A stretch of 64,000 nt of DNA from Blakeslea trispora. Lineage: Eukaryota > Mucoromycota > Mucoromycetes > Mucorales > Choanephoraceae. Below, in pieces: positions 21,208 to 34,865 of this stretch; position 1 is the first letter of the stretch, and each line of letters opens with the position of its first letter. The DNA lies in contig JAIWNE010000057.1 in assembly GCA_025331445.1 (NCBI GenBank), positions 124,001 through 188,000 of the forward strand, in the 5' to 3' direction. The notes under the pieces are model-generated. The model worked only from the letters and a program-made list of their open reading frames with translations. It ran no database searches and was not told the origin of the DNA. A program made the translations under genes and the position numbers.

Positions 21208-24200
21208 TTATTTACCAACAATCACTCTCCACATATAGTAGTAAAATAGCTTTCCTAAATTAGACATTTGTTCTCGTTCAGCTCCTTCAAACATGGTTCT
21301 GTCAGTTCGCTTCTCACGGCTAACTAGCCATCCTTCAATCTTCATTTTGGCATCAATACGCAGGTGAATCATAAAGTCCATGTATCTAACACCGTATAGC
21401 AATAAATGCCGACGACCACCTTCATAAAAGTCCTTGGAAGTGCTTCTGGTTGCTGCTTTAATCACATCAAATGCTTCATGCCAATCAAGTTCCATATTAA
21501 GCACGGTAGCCACATTGCTATCTGCTTCAGTAATGTCAACACGATCAAATTCACTCATGAGCTGGACCAATTCAGGATATTCGAGAGGTGATTTCGTCTG
21601 CTTTTTTGAATCAAGATCAGCCGCATACAACTTGCCCCAATCATGTGCTCGTTTGCTTCGAATAATAACCTAAGAAAATAGGTTAATCAAGACCTTCAAA
21701 TGTTGAATATACATATATATACCTCAGATACAATATCATCTATTTTTGATCTTGCGCCTGAAACAATATCTGCCAATGTGCAGTTTTGCTCAGGAAGTGA
21801 AATGTCAGATAAATTCACTGAGTTAGAGTTACCATCACGATGAAACCAGCTAGGTTTCGAAAGAGTCTCAGGCATAATCTGACCAAGATAAACCACAAGA
21901 ATGAAATATTCTACTACAATACTCTTATCATCGCTCGGTATGCTATCTACAGCACTTGCTGGGCACATAATCAATGTATACTTCCAGTTAGAGCTTAAAG
22001 GCATTTCCGTATTAAAGGACAAATCATAACTAGAGATCGAAACCCCAGAGTAACGGTTGCACGAAGGAATGTTTGACAGACCATGACGTGGAGCATTTTT
22101 AAACAGGTTTCCATAAAATGATTTCGATTGAATGTTTTCCGTTTCAAACCTGTAGAATCCATGAACCAAACGATTCTTTGAGTATGGCGAAGGTTGCTCA
22201 TTTTCTACTGCAGAGCGGCGTACAAAAGATAAAATCTCAACTTCGGCAGGAATCTTGTCTGTATTGTCCAACATTTCTTGAATATAGCGCAGCTGGAAAT
22301 CGTAGACAAATGAGTTGATGTGAATCATTTGCTTAAATTGACCAGAGTTTTCTTCAAACTTTTTGAAATTGCTACGCTTCTTTGATCTTGATTCCATACG
22401 GAAGCGATTGTAGTCCAGGCGACCATACTGTCTGTGTAAGCTGTACAATGTCACGCAAACAAACACACTAGTTAGGCGGATCTCACAAATGATAGAACCA
22501 CTTTCAAACACTCGAAGCAAATACATAGATGGACATTCAGTAACACTTTGCTTTCCGAAACTAAATCTTGAGGTCCTAAACACGGTTTCATTGGTATCTG
22601 TTATACCTTCTCCTTTTGCAAAATCAATCAGTTGCATATCAGCTCCTTCCAAGTATTTGGCATATTCAGTGATAAGTGCACGTGACATAGCTTGAAACCA
22701 GTCTACTACAAGTGCTTTTATATTAGAATCCTCAGGTAGATTGGACCAGTCTTTCTCAGGGTCGCAGAAAACAATAGGGGTTCTACAGAAATGAAGAATA
22801 CGTGAGGAGCGCATGATAGTAGAGACTTCAGGCCGAGATAATCTTTCAGTATTTTTTGAACCATCTGCCTGAGGATCCCCATATCTTTTTCTCCACTTGA
22901 GATAAACCTTTAGGGCTTTTCGATGAGCAGATTGTACTTTTGCTCTTCGCAAGAAGGTTTCAAGGAAAGGTTGTCCATGACGACGCAAAATATCAAAATC
23001 TTTAGAACAAACTGTATCTGCAACTGAATCAGTGATAGCGTTCATCAGGGCACAGTCTAGTTCTGTATTGCGAATGAGTGATCTTTGCAGGACACGATCT
23101 ACTTGTTTTTCTTGCTCTGTATGTCGAACCACTAGACCGTTTATATTTCCTTGTTTTGCTGCTGATCCACTTGATTCAAGCTCACTTCGAGAGGGTGAAA
23201 ATGTAGGATAAGCAATCATATCCTTAAAGTCAAGCATACTTGCTGGTACAGGGCTTGAGCTGCTGGTAGCATTTGCGTTAGCATTTCTTCTTATAGGATT
23301 TGGTGTTCGGGGATTGGATACTGCATCAGATTTGTTTACAGCCTCATGCTGCTTGTTTGGTTTTTTGGTTGAATTGGGAGATGTGAGGTGTATATGTGGT
23401 GTAGGAGCAGAATGGGTAGTACATGTTGAGAGGAAACTAGTAGACAACAGCTTCGTAGGACTCATTGACGATGTTGACTCGTACTTTTCTATTATTGATT
23501 TAATGGGCGATACATGATGAAAAAGACCCATTTTTTGATGTAAAATGTTAGTCATGATATCATTGCGAGCTTCTTGGCGGTTTGCTATGCGGAAGATGCC
23601 TTCGAACAAACACTCAGACATTGATTCTGACCAATTATATGTATAGATGCATAGCCTATGAACGTCAAGTGTCATAATCAAAAAGCAGTGCTTTCCTGCA
23701 TCTACTTGAGGTCGGTGCCGGCTCATTGTTCCTGAATTGGAAAGAGCGCTTGATGCTCTAGATTGATCTTGTATGTCTGATTTGATACGTCTTTGATGAC
23801 CTCCTCCTTCAGTAACTGCAGATTCGCCAGAACTTCTTCTAGATCTAGCTCTTAAGGTCTCTGTGTCGCTCATAGTACTTGGTCTTCGCTCGCTGTTTAG
23901 AGAATGCGACACACTTCCAAGCTTTTCAACAAATTCGTCCAGGCCACTGATGGCTACAAGACGAACATTACTTTGAAGCTTTTGACGTTGACGATATTGA
24001 AAGCCACGATAAAGTTCCCATTTACCACTAGTACTGAGTGAGTCTCCGTCATCACTCCAAACAGCGTTGCTAAGTGGCGTCCATGCAACTGTAGGCGCCA
24101 ACAAAGGGTCGATCTTGCGAAGTTCAACATCAAGGTAATGTATCAAGTCATCCATACACCAAGGGTTTGTTTGGATAGCTCTATCCATACAGAAAACAGT

Positions 24201-27200
24201 GGGACTTTTTAGTTCAGTGGATTTCTTGAGAATATACAGAATGGATTCAATGAACTTTTTTCGAACAGCTGTGCCCAATCGGCCTTCATTATTACTCGAG
24301 ACAGCTTTTTGAAGTGCACCATCCAAGGACAAAGCAACACCAAGGTCTATTGTCACTGTTTTTTCCACAAAATAATCACACAAGCTCTGTTTGTAACATT
24401 CATATACGTGTTGCATCAGTGCATCTCCGTCTGCACTTCCTGTAACCCATATATCAATCCATACATGATAATGTGTTGAACCAATTGATGCTTCTCTGAA
24501 ATCTTCCTCAAGACAGTCATGTATAACAGCCGGGTCAAAATTAGCACCAACCTTGCTATTGTCTTTTACAGAGGTAACCGGAATTCCTGATTCATCAAGC
24601 AAAGTGAGACAGATACCAGCAATACCCTGTCCAGCTGATAATTCAAGCGAAGTAGAAGAACCAGGTAGACGCTTTGTGCAATTGTAATAAAAACAAAAGG
24701 AACCAGGGGGGATTTCTTTTATCGCCTCAGCTTGCCTTAATAAACCAAAAGGTTCAGGTTATTATGGCGTCTATTATATGCGTATATGTCACTTACTTTT
24801 TAGGTCTTTGTCTCGATACTTCTTGAATTGCAAATGATTTTTCTGCAAAAAATATTTCGTTGTAATAATTTTCTATAATATAGCGAACATTTGGTCCTGC
24901 TAAGAAACGAATGTTATCTGCAGTCAAAGATTGTCCAAAATATTGCATTAATGTATGTGGGCTGTTGACCAAATTTGGGACCCGGAACACTTCTCTTCTT
25001 GTAGGGTCTCTCGAAGTAGGCAAGATGAATTGTACATCCTATTCCAAATGAAAAGAAGAAAAAAAAAGCAAATTGCAGTTGGTACCTCAACTCAAACTAC
25101 ATTTTTTTTTAAAAAGAGAAGACTTACCGCCATTGTAGGCTTCGATGTTGTGTTCCTAGCAAAGAAATGTTGCACTTCGTTCAAAGTGATTTGCGAAATC
25201 AATCTATTCTCAATCATGTTTACAAATTCTTTTTCAACCCACGAAGGTAAATTCATGCCAAAAACTTGTAGCACCAGTTGTCTTTTATCACTTATTGCAG
25301 CTCTATTACTACTCACGCCACGAGAACGAGGAGATGTTGATGCTGTTTTGTATGCGTCTCGCTTAGATACTGATTCAATTGGTGTGCTTAATCCAACAAG
25401 TGTTTGAACGTCGTCGTCTGCGTTTTTCCCAGAAAGCGTATTGACTGGTGATCCATATATAGTGTTGGGAGATCCCTCAGAGTTATCATCCAGTACTTCC
25501 TCGTATATCTTGCAATAAATAATCGAGTCATCTCTTTCAATCACAAACATGTTTGGCCGGTTCATTATCGTAAATAGACGCAAAGCGTCTGTTGTTAGGA
25601 ACTTCAAAGCAACATTTGGTTGTAAACGCCAATGCAAAGGAAAGCGTTTAGTGTAGATAAGAGGACAAGCAAACTGGCCTGGCAGAAACTTGATGTTATC
25701 ATGATTGTTCGGATCTCCAAATGATTCTCTTGGTTGCCCGCTTATGTGCTCGTCTTCAGAATCGGATTCATCAGAGGGCATCAGCTCGGATTGATCTGGA
25801 CTGGGTGCTTCAAGGTACTTGCTACATATACGGGTCTCTTGTAGATAGTTTAGAAGCATCAGCCTGTTCGTTCTTTCTTGGATTATGTTGATTTTTTCTC
25901 GAATCGGATTAAGTATATGCAGACTTGAGCTCAATGATTGCAACTTTGAAAAAAAATATATTTCAACATGCTTTTCCTGTGGAGCAATGATCAACCAATA
26001 AAGCGGCCTTTCAGATAAAGGTACGTTTAGTTCTTCGCTTAAGGGTACTTCAGTTTCGTCGTTTCTGGGATGGGTAAGACTAATGCCTAATCCATCGCAA
26101 AATTCGTCATCTGCTGAACTCAACGAAGGCTCAAAGTGCTCGACCTCGTTTGTGATGGGTGATATATCTAGAACAATTGGAGACGCGTTATTTGAATAGG
26201 ATCCTTCTTCACTCATATTATAGACTGAATCTTGGCAAACGTAAAAAAGATTATCGAGTCGTCTCATTCGATACTTTCTGTTAGCTTGACGGCAACAGTC
26301 TGTTTCGAGCTCGTCCATGAAGATGCTTCTGCTTTCAGCATAGTCCTTAACAAAATAGAAGGGCACTTTGAACGATGTTTGAAACCCAGTATTGACACTC
26401 ATCATATTCAATTGGTATTGAACATACTTTAGAATGTAAAGTGTGATGTTTGGTGTCTTTAGCAATCCATGAACCGTTTCTTCTCTCAACAATGCGTTTA
26501 GCTTTGTATCTGTTTCCGCCAAAGCTAGTCTTTGATCTTGCGTAAGTGATGAAAAGCATTCAGGCTGTGATTGCATGGATTGAACTAATGGACTGCTTTG
26601 ATTTACACCAACGTTTCATGATGATAAATGGTTAGTAAAATTGCTGGAGTATCGTCAATAACAAACTTACTCGTTGCCGCTGTCAAAAAAACTTTCAGGC
26701 ATCATATAGTTGTCAGCATCTGATCGTGACAAATTCAAGCAAACAATTTGCAAATAGGTCTTTGGTCCATTACTTGAAGAAGGAAATAGCTCGTTTTGGC
26801 TAATGTCCTGGTCTCCAAAATCAAAGCCAGTCTCTCCTTCAAGAGATATGGGTAAAGAGGTTATAGGGAATACTTTATCGTTACTCTCAGCAGAACCAGT
26901 TTTGTATGTTGCAAAGAGTCGAATTAAGAAAGGTGATTGGGAGTGCGCTACCAGATCTACTATGCTGGAAATCTTTTCGTCCATTAACAAATTTTCTTGC
27001 TGAGAATCCAAATCGTATCTCTTGAAGGGCGGTTTATAGTAATACAAGTTTGATATTGAGCCATTCTTCGTCTTTACAGGCTCAAAGTATTGACTCAGAA
27101 TAGCGCTAAACCTGGATTGAACCTCGGCTTCTTGTATTTCACTAAATAACGGGAAAGCAAAAAAAAATTAGATATTCATTCAAACAAGAAGCATTAAAAG

Positions 27201-30200
27201 GAACTTTACGATTGCAAAGAAGTACTGCTTTGCATTATCATTGTGTTGAGGAACTCTGTCATGTTAATCTCTATAGATGATTCATTACAAACTTCAAGCG
27301 CTTTGCTTAAGTCTTCGTCATCCGCCATAAATCCTCTCATTAAGCAAGCATAAAAGGACTTTAAGAAACTTATAGAGTAGTGTTTCACTACATCCTGAGC
27401 AACACGTAGAACTCTGTCAGTGAGCTGTGCTTGATGCTGGCATGTACTATATTTTCCCTTGTATAATTCTGGTCTTAGCATGACTCCAAGTCCATCTGAT
27501 TCATGAATAAGGTATTTGATTGGTTTGATTGTGATTTTATCTGGGCCGTCCAACACTTTCTTGATTCGATTGCAGTTTGCTTCTTCTAGAGAACTTTGGA
27601 TTGATAGTTCGCTTTTGGAGGGCCGTCTTGGCTTTTGTCGCGTGCATTCAAACATAAAAATGTCTACAAAACTGCAATTGTCATTCATTGATGTAGAACA
27701 AGATTTTGGGTCTTCTTGCAACTTCAGTAGCCCGTTAGAGATAGACTCTAAACTTGGAAGGAGAATGACAACAAATGACCTGGGATCGAACGTTTTGATA
27801 AAACATCGGCTTTTCTTCAGGTCGCTTGCTTCCACACTGAACAATCGTCCCGGCTTCGAAACAGATTGCAGTGCTTTCCTCAAGTCTTGCCAAAAGCAAG
27901 TACCTATATCATGATGTGAGAGCAAGACTTCGCCGCTCGAAGTACGATCCAATGATCTTTCTACAAAGTAATGCAACAATGCATAGTTCTGCAGCGTGAT
28001 ATCTAATTTAGCAATTGTCTCTTTGTTTTGGCTGAGTAAAGAGTCAGGCTTAAAATTGAACAATTTTTGAGGTCCATTGTTAGAAGAGGTTGCATCACTA
28101 GTGGATCCTATGCTAATGCCTGCGTGTGTATGACGTCGAAGGTATCGCTGAGCTTTCGCTTGAGGGATGGATTTACTTCTAATGGTTGGTGTTGTACTTC
28201 CTGAGTTATCACCTCCTTCACCATTGTTGTCATCAAAATGAGACGAAAGTTGCTTGAGTTTAATCTGCTGTTGTTGCTGTTGCTGCTGCTGCTGTTGCTG
28301 TTGTTGTTGCTGACGCTGCACTTGTTGCTGTTTTGTTAAAGGTAGGAACACCATCTTGTGCTGAGGTGAATGAAAGGATGCAATAACAAGTCTATTGGAC
28401 TTTAATACAGATGCGACATCAAAGAGCTTTGGAAGAGACATAACCACAGTATTGTCTTCGAGTACATGTGTTGCTTGGGTTCCTTTTCGTTTGCTTTTCA
28501 AATCCGTTGTCTTTTTTGATCGGCCAGCCGCATGCATTTGGTCGAAAGTTACCAGCTGGGATATGGTTTTTCTATCAGGTCCAAGAGTCCATTGTTTTAC
28601 AATCTCATATTGATCGCATTCAAAACTGCCACTTGGCTCTATCCATAGTTCTGTGGTAATGTTGCCTGTAGTTGAGTCCTTCCAGACAAAGTATTGTAAT
28701 GCACATATAAATGGTTCTTTGCCTCTACGTCCTGGTAGAGATATCTCTTGATAGAATTGTGTACTGTCGGGCCTGGGTGAAACAAGCTGGTAGCCCTGTT
28801 TTAGTATCATACAATGTTAGCAAGTCGTACTCTAGACGTGTAATAACTTTTACTTCACCTGGTCTAGTCGTGCCTGACATAAGAACTGAAACGCCAAATC
28901 ATGAACGGGCATCATTCTATGCTCTCTATGATATGCGTCCTGACTGATATCTGTCTGCCAGCACCAAGTCATGTGCTTGAGGTAGTCACGAACAATGTAT
29001 TCACTTGTTAGCCACATGGCCACAGGAAGATACCATGCTTTTGCGCGACTTTGGTTTTCAGTTAGATTTCCTAGCGATTTCTCGCCATAGCCGTCATTGT
29101 CTTTTGCGGCATTAGGATCAGCAAAGTGCTTAGGATCACGCATTAGAAGGCGAGAAAAAGGCCTTTTACATAGCATATTACAAGGCGACTTTGTTCTATC
29201 GTCGCTTTCGATTAAATGTCTGATATACTCTACAGCTCTTCTTCTGGAAGTGATCTCCACATTGAAGAAGAGTAAACGAAGAGTAATGAGACGTCCATAC
29301 TCGTGTCTTACTCTTAGCTCGCAAAATGAAGGAGGGTATGTAAGCGATGCTGAGAAGTAATCCTTTACTTGATCGTCGTTAGTAGCTACAGGGCTAGAGC
29401 TTAATTTATGCATCATCTTGACAAATGTTCCATCTTGCGCTTCAAAGTCTGCCCATTCTTGTATAACTTCCTTAACTCTGTTCAGCATGTCTAGAATATC
29501 TTGTTCCACATTAAATACAAACTCTTGGTTGTATGTAGATGCAAGCTTGGGAGACATATAAGGCGATATGTCTCCTACTAAAAGATCAATACAGTCAGGG
29601 TCATACCAGCACCTTGTTCTAGCACGTGTCTCAGAAGAATTAATGCGTTCCCAGGTATTCTTGAATGAGTCAACAAAAGCAAATTTGCGCTGGGATAGTA
29701 CGGTACGATTTGACATTGTGTTTGCATTTTTGTTTTCAGAGCGGAAAGATGTTGACAGAACAGATGATGAGTTAGAATCCAAACCATTGTTAGAAGCCAG
29801 ACCCATCCAAAATTTGTTTGGAAATGCTATCACTGTTTTTAAGACTTCATCTCCTTCATAGATATCCGTCAAGTAAGACTTTAGTCGTTCAATTTTTGAA
29901 TGAATAGGGGTTGTATAAGCATCTCCAATATGTGTTGAGCCCGTTACAACACCCATCATTTGAGCCCTTCTCCTAAAAACATCCCAGTTTTGTAGCATGT
30001 GTGCAAAACCAGCATCTGTTCGAACAAAGATTTCTGCTCGAGGTGCCTTTGCTCGAGAGAAAATACCACTTGACATCAAAATGTCCTCACTTTTGTAATT
30101 ATTTGTTGTATTGCCAATAATTGTCGGTAGCCAAGTTGCTCTAATTCGAAATTCTATTGACACGTTAGGCTGCCATCGCATCGTCATCACAATCTGTATA

Positions 30201-32292
30201 CGCTCTTTTCGTAAAGAAGTCAGATCAGAGACTTCCAAATCCTGAATGCCTGACTCAATGTGCTTAGATCCAGTACCATCATCAAATGAGACAGATTGAA
30301 GAATGAAGCCCTCGCGTGCTCTTGCAGCAACAATATGAGAGAACTCTGAGGGCAATGTGTATTCTCGATATTTTAGCAAGCGTAATTCGTCTTCAGGTGC
30401 TTTTGCGTAAGGATCCCAAGGAAAGTTGTATCTTTCTACTGATATATTGCTGTTGGGTTCTCTCCCTGATACATCTCTTCTACTGAGTTGTGTTTTGGGG
30501 TCATTCTCTGATTGCAACCTTAATTCAGAATGATGATGGCGAGTGAGGACTGTTTCTCGAAAAAGAAATTGCCTATGGAATACGTTTGGTGTTTGAATGT
30601 GCTTTGCTTTGTTTATGTTGATGAATTGTACTACAGGATATGTTTTTGAATTTGCATTATTTTGAGTCTCGTCATTGCTTTGCTCAAATATGCCAAGATT
30701 TGAGTCAGAATTAGAAAGGCAACTCTCCGAATACATAAATGTTCCATTGGTTGCACGAGCCAAAAACTGTAAAATTTCTGTATCAGGTACAAAGCCAAAA
30801 TTTCTTCCTGGAATGAAGCTGTTTGTATAGCCTATCTGAATAATATGGCATGTGATATCCTCTTCAGCAAACTGCCTTACAAATGTGTTGTCGTGTACGT
30901 TAGATTTCATTGCTCCATCAGTGATCAGTATCAAATGAGCACGCCCTTGATGGGGTAGTAATTTGAGTGCAAAATGGCCAGCATGCAAGATGCGAGATAA
31001 ATTTGCGCCTGATTTGCCAATACCCCAAACTTCTTTTTTTGAATGTGAAGAGTAATACGAAGTGTGGTTTGGGATTTTTTGGTCAGCCTCGGCTTCTTCC
31101 TTACTGAGCTTGTTTTTAGTCAATGAATTTGGGGTGCTCAGCACACTGACATCTGCAGGAGGAGTTACCTCATTTCCTACATCTAAGTTATAGCCTAACT
31201 TTTGGCGATTCCGTCTAATGAATTTTCGAAATTGAGTTGTATCTTCTTGAAAAGATAAGAATTCTGTATTCAGTCTTCGAATGATTGCACGAATATTTGA
31301 TGCAGATATTATCTCGTTTTGCATAAAAACTCTCATTGTTGGGTGTTCAGCAAGCATAGGTATAATATTGATATTGGATGCAAATTGAGAACAGTCAGCC
31401 ATCACTGTTAATCGTAAGGTAGGCTGAACCTATATTTGTATCCATGTGAGCAAGTGATTTGTCAAAAGCACTAAAAAAACAAACACAGATCTATTTTACC
31501 ACCACTTTTTCTGTTGGCGAAACTTGCATTGAAAATGGTTGTACCACACTCTCCAAAGAATTTTTTAATCTAATCAAACTTAGTTTTTTCTTTTCTTTGT
31601 AACCTGCAAAAATAAAAAAAAAATAAAAATAACAACTTACGTTTGAAAGACTTCTGACAAAAGTATATCAGGTCGCACATTTCCCACAGTTGCCAAACTT
31701 GAACTCAAATCAACAATATAGACTAAGCGGTTTTCTTGAGACAAAGTCATAATACTTGTTTTCGGTGTGATTACATAGAGTTGATCTTTATCTTTCTTGA
31801 CTGCTTCTAATCTTCCAGGATCTATGCAGGATATTCTTTGTATTTAGGGTTGATTTAGAGAGGCGGCTTTAAAGGGAAGATTACCTTGATTTATCGAGAA
31901 GTCTGTCGCCCAAATCTTTCTTCTACTTCGGGATAGATATAAGACATTTTTACCCTAATGAAAAGTATAAGTAAATAGTGCTTGCTTTTTTGGTAAGTTG
32001 CCACTTACTTCGGTCTCTTTTCTGGAACATGGCTGGTATAATATCTTCAGCAGCCATTGTGCATATTCGTTTTTTGTACATAACCGAGAATTCTTTAATA
32101 ATATTACTGCTGTTTTCGCTTCTATAAGCTACTTGTAATAGTTAAGAGCAAATCCTATTGTTCCAAGACCAAAGTTATGCATACTTTTTGTTCTTTGTTC
32201 ACATTCGTAGATAGTTTTTCCTTGTTGCTGCCTTTGCCTGTACTGGTTTTGCGATCAACCGAGTCTGACATTGATCTCGTGCTTGTTGACAT
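21208..32292 (-). CDS. SZT2: SZT2-like giant protein (KICSTOR subunit homologue)
   Basis: Twelve exons assemble into one 3,456-residue frame: 32292-32185, 32128-32009, 31954-31885, 31821-31641, 31578-31500, 31429-28859, 28795-27210, 27141-26671, 26595-25128, 25038-24797, 24735-21723, 21669-21208. All junctions are GT..AG and phases agree throughout. Human SZT2 is nearly the same length. The N-terminus (ILLKNSRLCTKNEYAQWLL, then a DLSSSLATVGNV strand and LLSEVF) aligns with the start of SZT2. A vWA-like strand (HLILITDGAM) follows near residue 340, a polyglutamine tract at 28265-28312, and long regions without named domains. In animals SZT2 is the scaffold of KICSTOR, which anchors GATOR1 at lysosomes and lets amino-acid shortage inhibit TORC1. 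Ser-rich linkers between conserved blocks look disordered. Function in this fungus is inferred from length and N-terminal similarity, not from a search. Confidence 0.8.
28265..28312 (-). repeat. Polyglutamine-coding CAA/CAG tract
   Basis: A mixed CAA/CAG run encodes about 16 consecutive glutamines inside exon 7 of the SZT2-like gene, flanked by further Gln-rich sequence on both sides. The mixture of codons makes slippage less likely than in a pure repeat. Confidence 0.9.
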
Positions 32293-33085
32293 CTCAAAAA
32301 GTGTTTTCTTTGGAATTTTATACAGATATATATGGATATGTGTGTAAGTGTGTCTGTACACTATTTCCGGAAATTATTGGAACATAAGTTGAAAGGCAAA
32401 TGCTCCGCACACTAACATTCTGGCCATAGACTGACGTCAGTTGAGATCAGCCAATGAGATTCAATTGAGCTATAGTGCCCAACAATTTGCTTTGGCTATA
32501 CTATGAATTCTCAAGTAACTTTTTAACAACTCTCAACTCATTGCTGTCAGTCTTCGAGTCAGACAAGCTTCAGTTAATATTTCTAGCTGGGATGAGTGTG
32601 ATGTTGTGTGACTCTCTGAAAAAGAACAAGTAGCTCTCCGAATCAACCAACTTTTCTAACTATCTTACAATATAAGAGAAAAATCGAGTAAAGCCTTCTT
32701 TACAGGCGCCAAGCTCAAGAGCATGGAATAGCTTCAATGCAAAGGTTAGAAATAAGACATCTAAAGAAGTGTCAAGAAGGAAGAAATGGATGGGAAAAAT
32801 GAGAAGCTCTTGATGTCGTTTTGAAGGTAAACTCAGTATATGCATGACTTGTTGTCATTTCCACAACAATCAACGAAATAAAGACACAAAAAAGCTATCT
32901 TTGAAAAAGGACAGTAGAGACTATGTTGTTACATTTGTATTTCGTCTTGTCTCTACTTGAGTCGTATGGGATTGAGACTTCCCATTGACAAACGAAAATT
33001 TATACAATTGCTGTTGGTCAAATCTATTTGGCTATAAATGGGAAGTGCGGCTAGCGTCTCTCTAATCATTTATTGACCTGGAGGT
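32293..33085. other. Intergenic, promoter of the SZT2-like gene and 3' flank of the TMEM97-like gene
   Basis: No supported ORF. Composition is ordinary for the window; a TG-dinucleotide-rich leader (32330-32360) lies next to the SZT2 start. Confidence 0.5.
32316..32322 (-). promoter_or_regulatory. TATA-like box of the SZT2-like gene
   Basis: TATAAAA on the minus strand lies 24-30 bases before the ATG at 32292, so the 5' leader would be very short if this element is used. Confidence 0.35.
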
Positions 33086-33710
33086 TCACTGAGTCTTTTG
33101 ATGAAGTTTTGAGATAGCTCCAAGTCTATTGTTGATTCGCAAAAATGAATCTACTAACATAATACAAGGTAATGCAAAATAAGGACCATAAAAACCGCAT
33201 AAGACAATCTTCTCAACTGAGTCCAGCTTGTGAGCTACGTTGAAGAGAACTTCAACAAGTAAAGGAAGGACTGTAGTAGCTACATGAGCACTATAGACTA
33301 TGAAGAGAGATAAGCAACCTGCATTACCATTTCAAAACAACACTTACTGGCTAATGGCAGTTGGAGGTGCTGTGAATCTGTCAAGTAGATCTTAGTTTTT
33401 GTCTTGAGCTGCAGTACTATCAGAACTTACCTTTCAACAGACAAGTACAGGCATAGAAGAAGAATGGCAACTGGAAAACAAGTTCACACGCAACAAAACT
33501 CTTGAACCAATAAGCAGGGTTTCCCATAAAAGGATCTTTGTAGGTATGAATATAGAAAGATAACAGATCTTTTAAAGCTTGAGGATACCATTCAGCAGGG
33601 AGAAATGCTTGAGAGTCGATGGCTATAGTAGCAAATATATGACTGCTAAAATAGACAAAATAGATCAAGTCAAGTGGACGACGCCAAATACTTTCGTGTC
33701 TTGTAGACAT
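33086..33710 (-). CDS. TMEM97: TMEM97/sigma-2 receptor-like EXPERA-domain membrane protein
   Basis: Three exons (33710-33431, 33377-33348, 33318-33086) give 180 residues with about four membrane segments, the length and topology of TMEM97. Diagnostic features are RPLDLIYFVYFSSHIFAT at the start, YKDPFMGNPAYWFKSFVACE, ELVFQLPFFFYACTCLLK, and a later YSAHVATTVLPLL segment. The EXPERA fold is shared with EBP-type sterol isomerase; TMEM97 is an ER/lysosome protein that binds sterols and NPC1 in animals. The middle exon is only 30 bases, chosen because it is the only joining that keeps frame and restores the family's spacing. Enzyme activity is not expected for TMEM97 itself. Confidence 0.87.
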
Positions 33711-34865
33711 CTTTGTTTAGTTTGCAGAAAGACCTGAAAAAATGAAAAGTTGATAGTGATTGGCCAGCGACGTTGATCTGATTTGCTCGTGACTTGAATT
33801 AAATTGGCAAGCAACACCAATTTTGATTTGCTGCAACATTGCTTATTGGAAGCACTCTATGTGCTTCCTACCATCGGTTGTGAAACGGTTCACTATAGTA
33901 ATCTTGTTTGGCTAGTAGTAGCTGAGTGTTTATGAGCCATTGAATGAATTGTTACATAGAAAAGAAACATAACGAACAAAATGAAGGAAATGGGAGCCAT
34001 GTAATTAACATGCTTGCAACTGCACACAATTTAATATAGCGTCAAGGAGAAACAACTTCCCTTAACATTGAGCACCGAATTGCTTAAACATATAGCTCCT
34101 TTTTTACATACCGATCACTCAAGATGTTAACATGGTAGAAATTTAGCATGCTGGGAAGAAGTTATTCCGTCGCTTAAACGCACAGACGGGGATAGAAATC
34201 GAATATATATTTTCAGTTTCCCTTTAGAGTCTTTTGCTATATTTAGCGCCCAAGAGCTATTGTTAACAGAAAGAACCCAAGATGCATTGATAGATGGTGT
34301 GTGTATTCTAGAACAATGGACCAAGAAGAAAATTTCTTAAAGATTGCATTGCATAAAGTATTTTCTTTCGAGATTTAACATGCATATACACACTACTGCG
34401 AATAGAAACATCCATTTTAGGAGAAAGCTTTTTTTGTCACACCTAAAGACAAAGTTTCTAGCGAATTTAGTCAACACAAAACAGAATTTGTTATATTTGA
34501 TTTGTTACAGAAAAGAGAGAAAAGAAAGAAAAACTGGATAATGAAGAATTGGCACTTCCCAATTTACTAAAATGCAAGTGAAGTCGATCTGTTGTTTTTC
34601 TCCAAGTATGCAAAAAGGAGGAGATTAAGCTCATTTTTTTTCTTATTTCATCATGACCTTGATATCCAAGAAATTGACAAGCGCTTGCGATACTCTGAGT
34701 TATCCTTAGGTTGCTGGTCTGCTTTTTTTTCAAGCTCAAGAAGCTCCCTAATTCAAAGCTGTTTTTATACTGTGCTGTTCTATTTTTGGAACGGTCAGTA
34801 AGTCTGATCTGGATATAAAAGCATTGTTTGTTTGGAACCTTTTTACTTCTTTACTCTTTTTGAAA
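33711..34865. other. Divergent intergenic region between TMEM97-like and CotH genes
   Basis: No gene recognised in 1.15 kb. It must contain the promoters of both neighbours; a TATA box for the CotH gene is annotated separately. Confidence 0.5.
34814..34820 (+). promoter_or_regulatory. TATA box of the CotH gene
   Basis: TATAAAA 46-52 bases upstream of the ATG at 34866, with a T-rich leader between them. A strong, well-placed TATA element suggests regulated or high expression. Confidence 0.55.

Noticed and set aside
25092..25407. Plus-strand ORF over the SZT2-like exon
   Set aside because: Shadow of a well-supported exon on the opposite strand.
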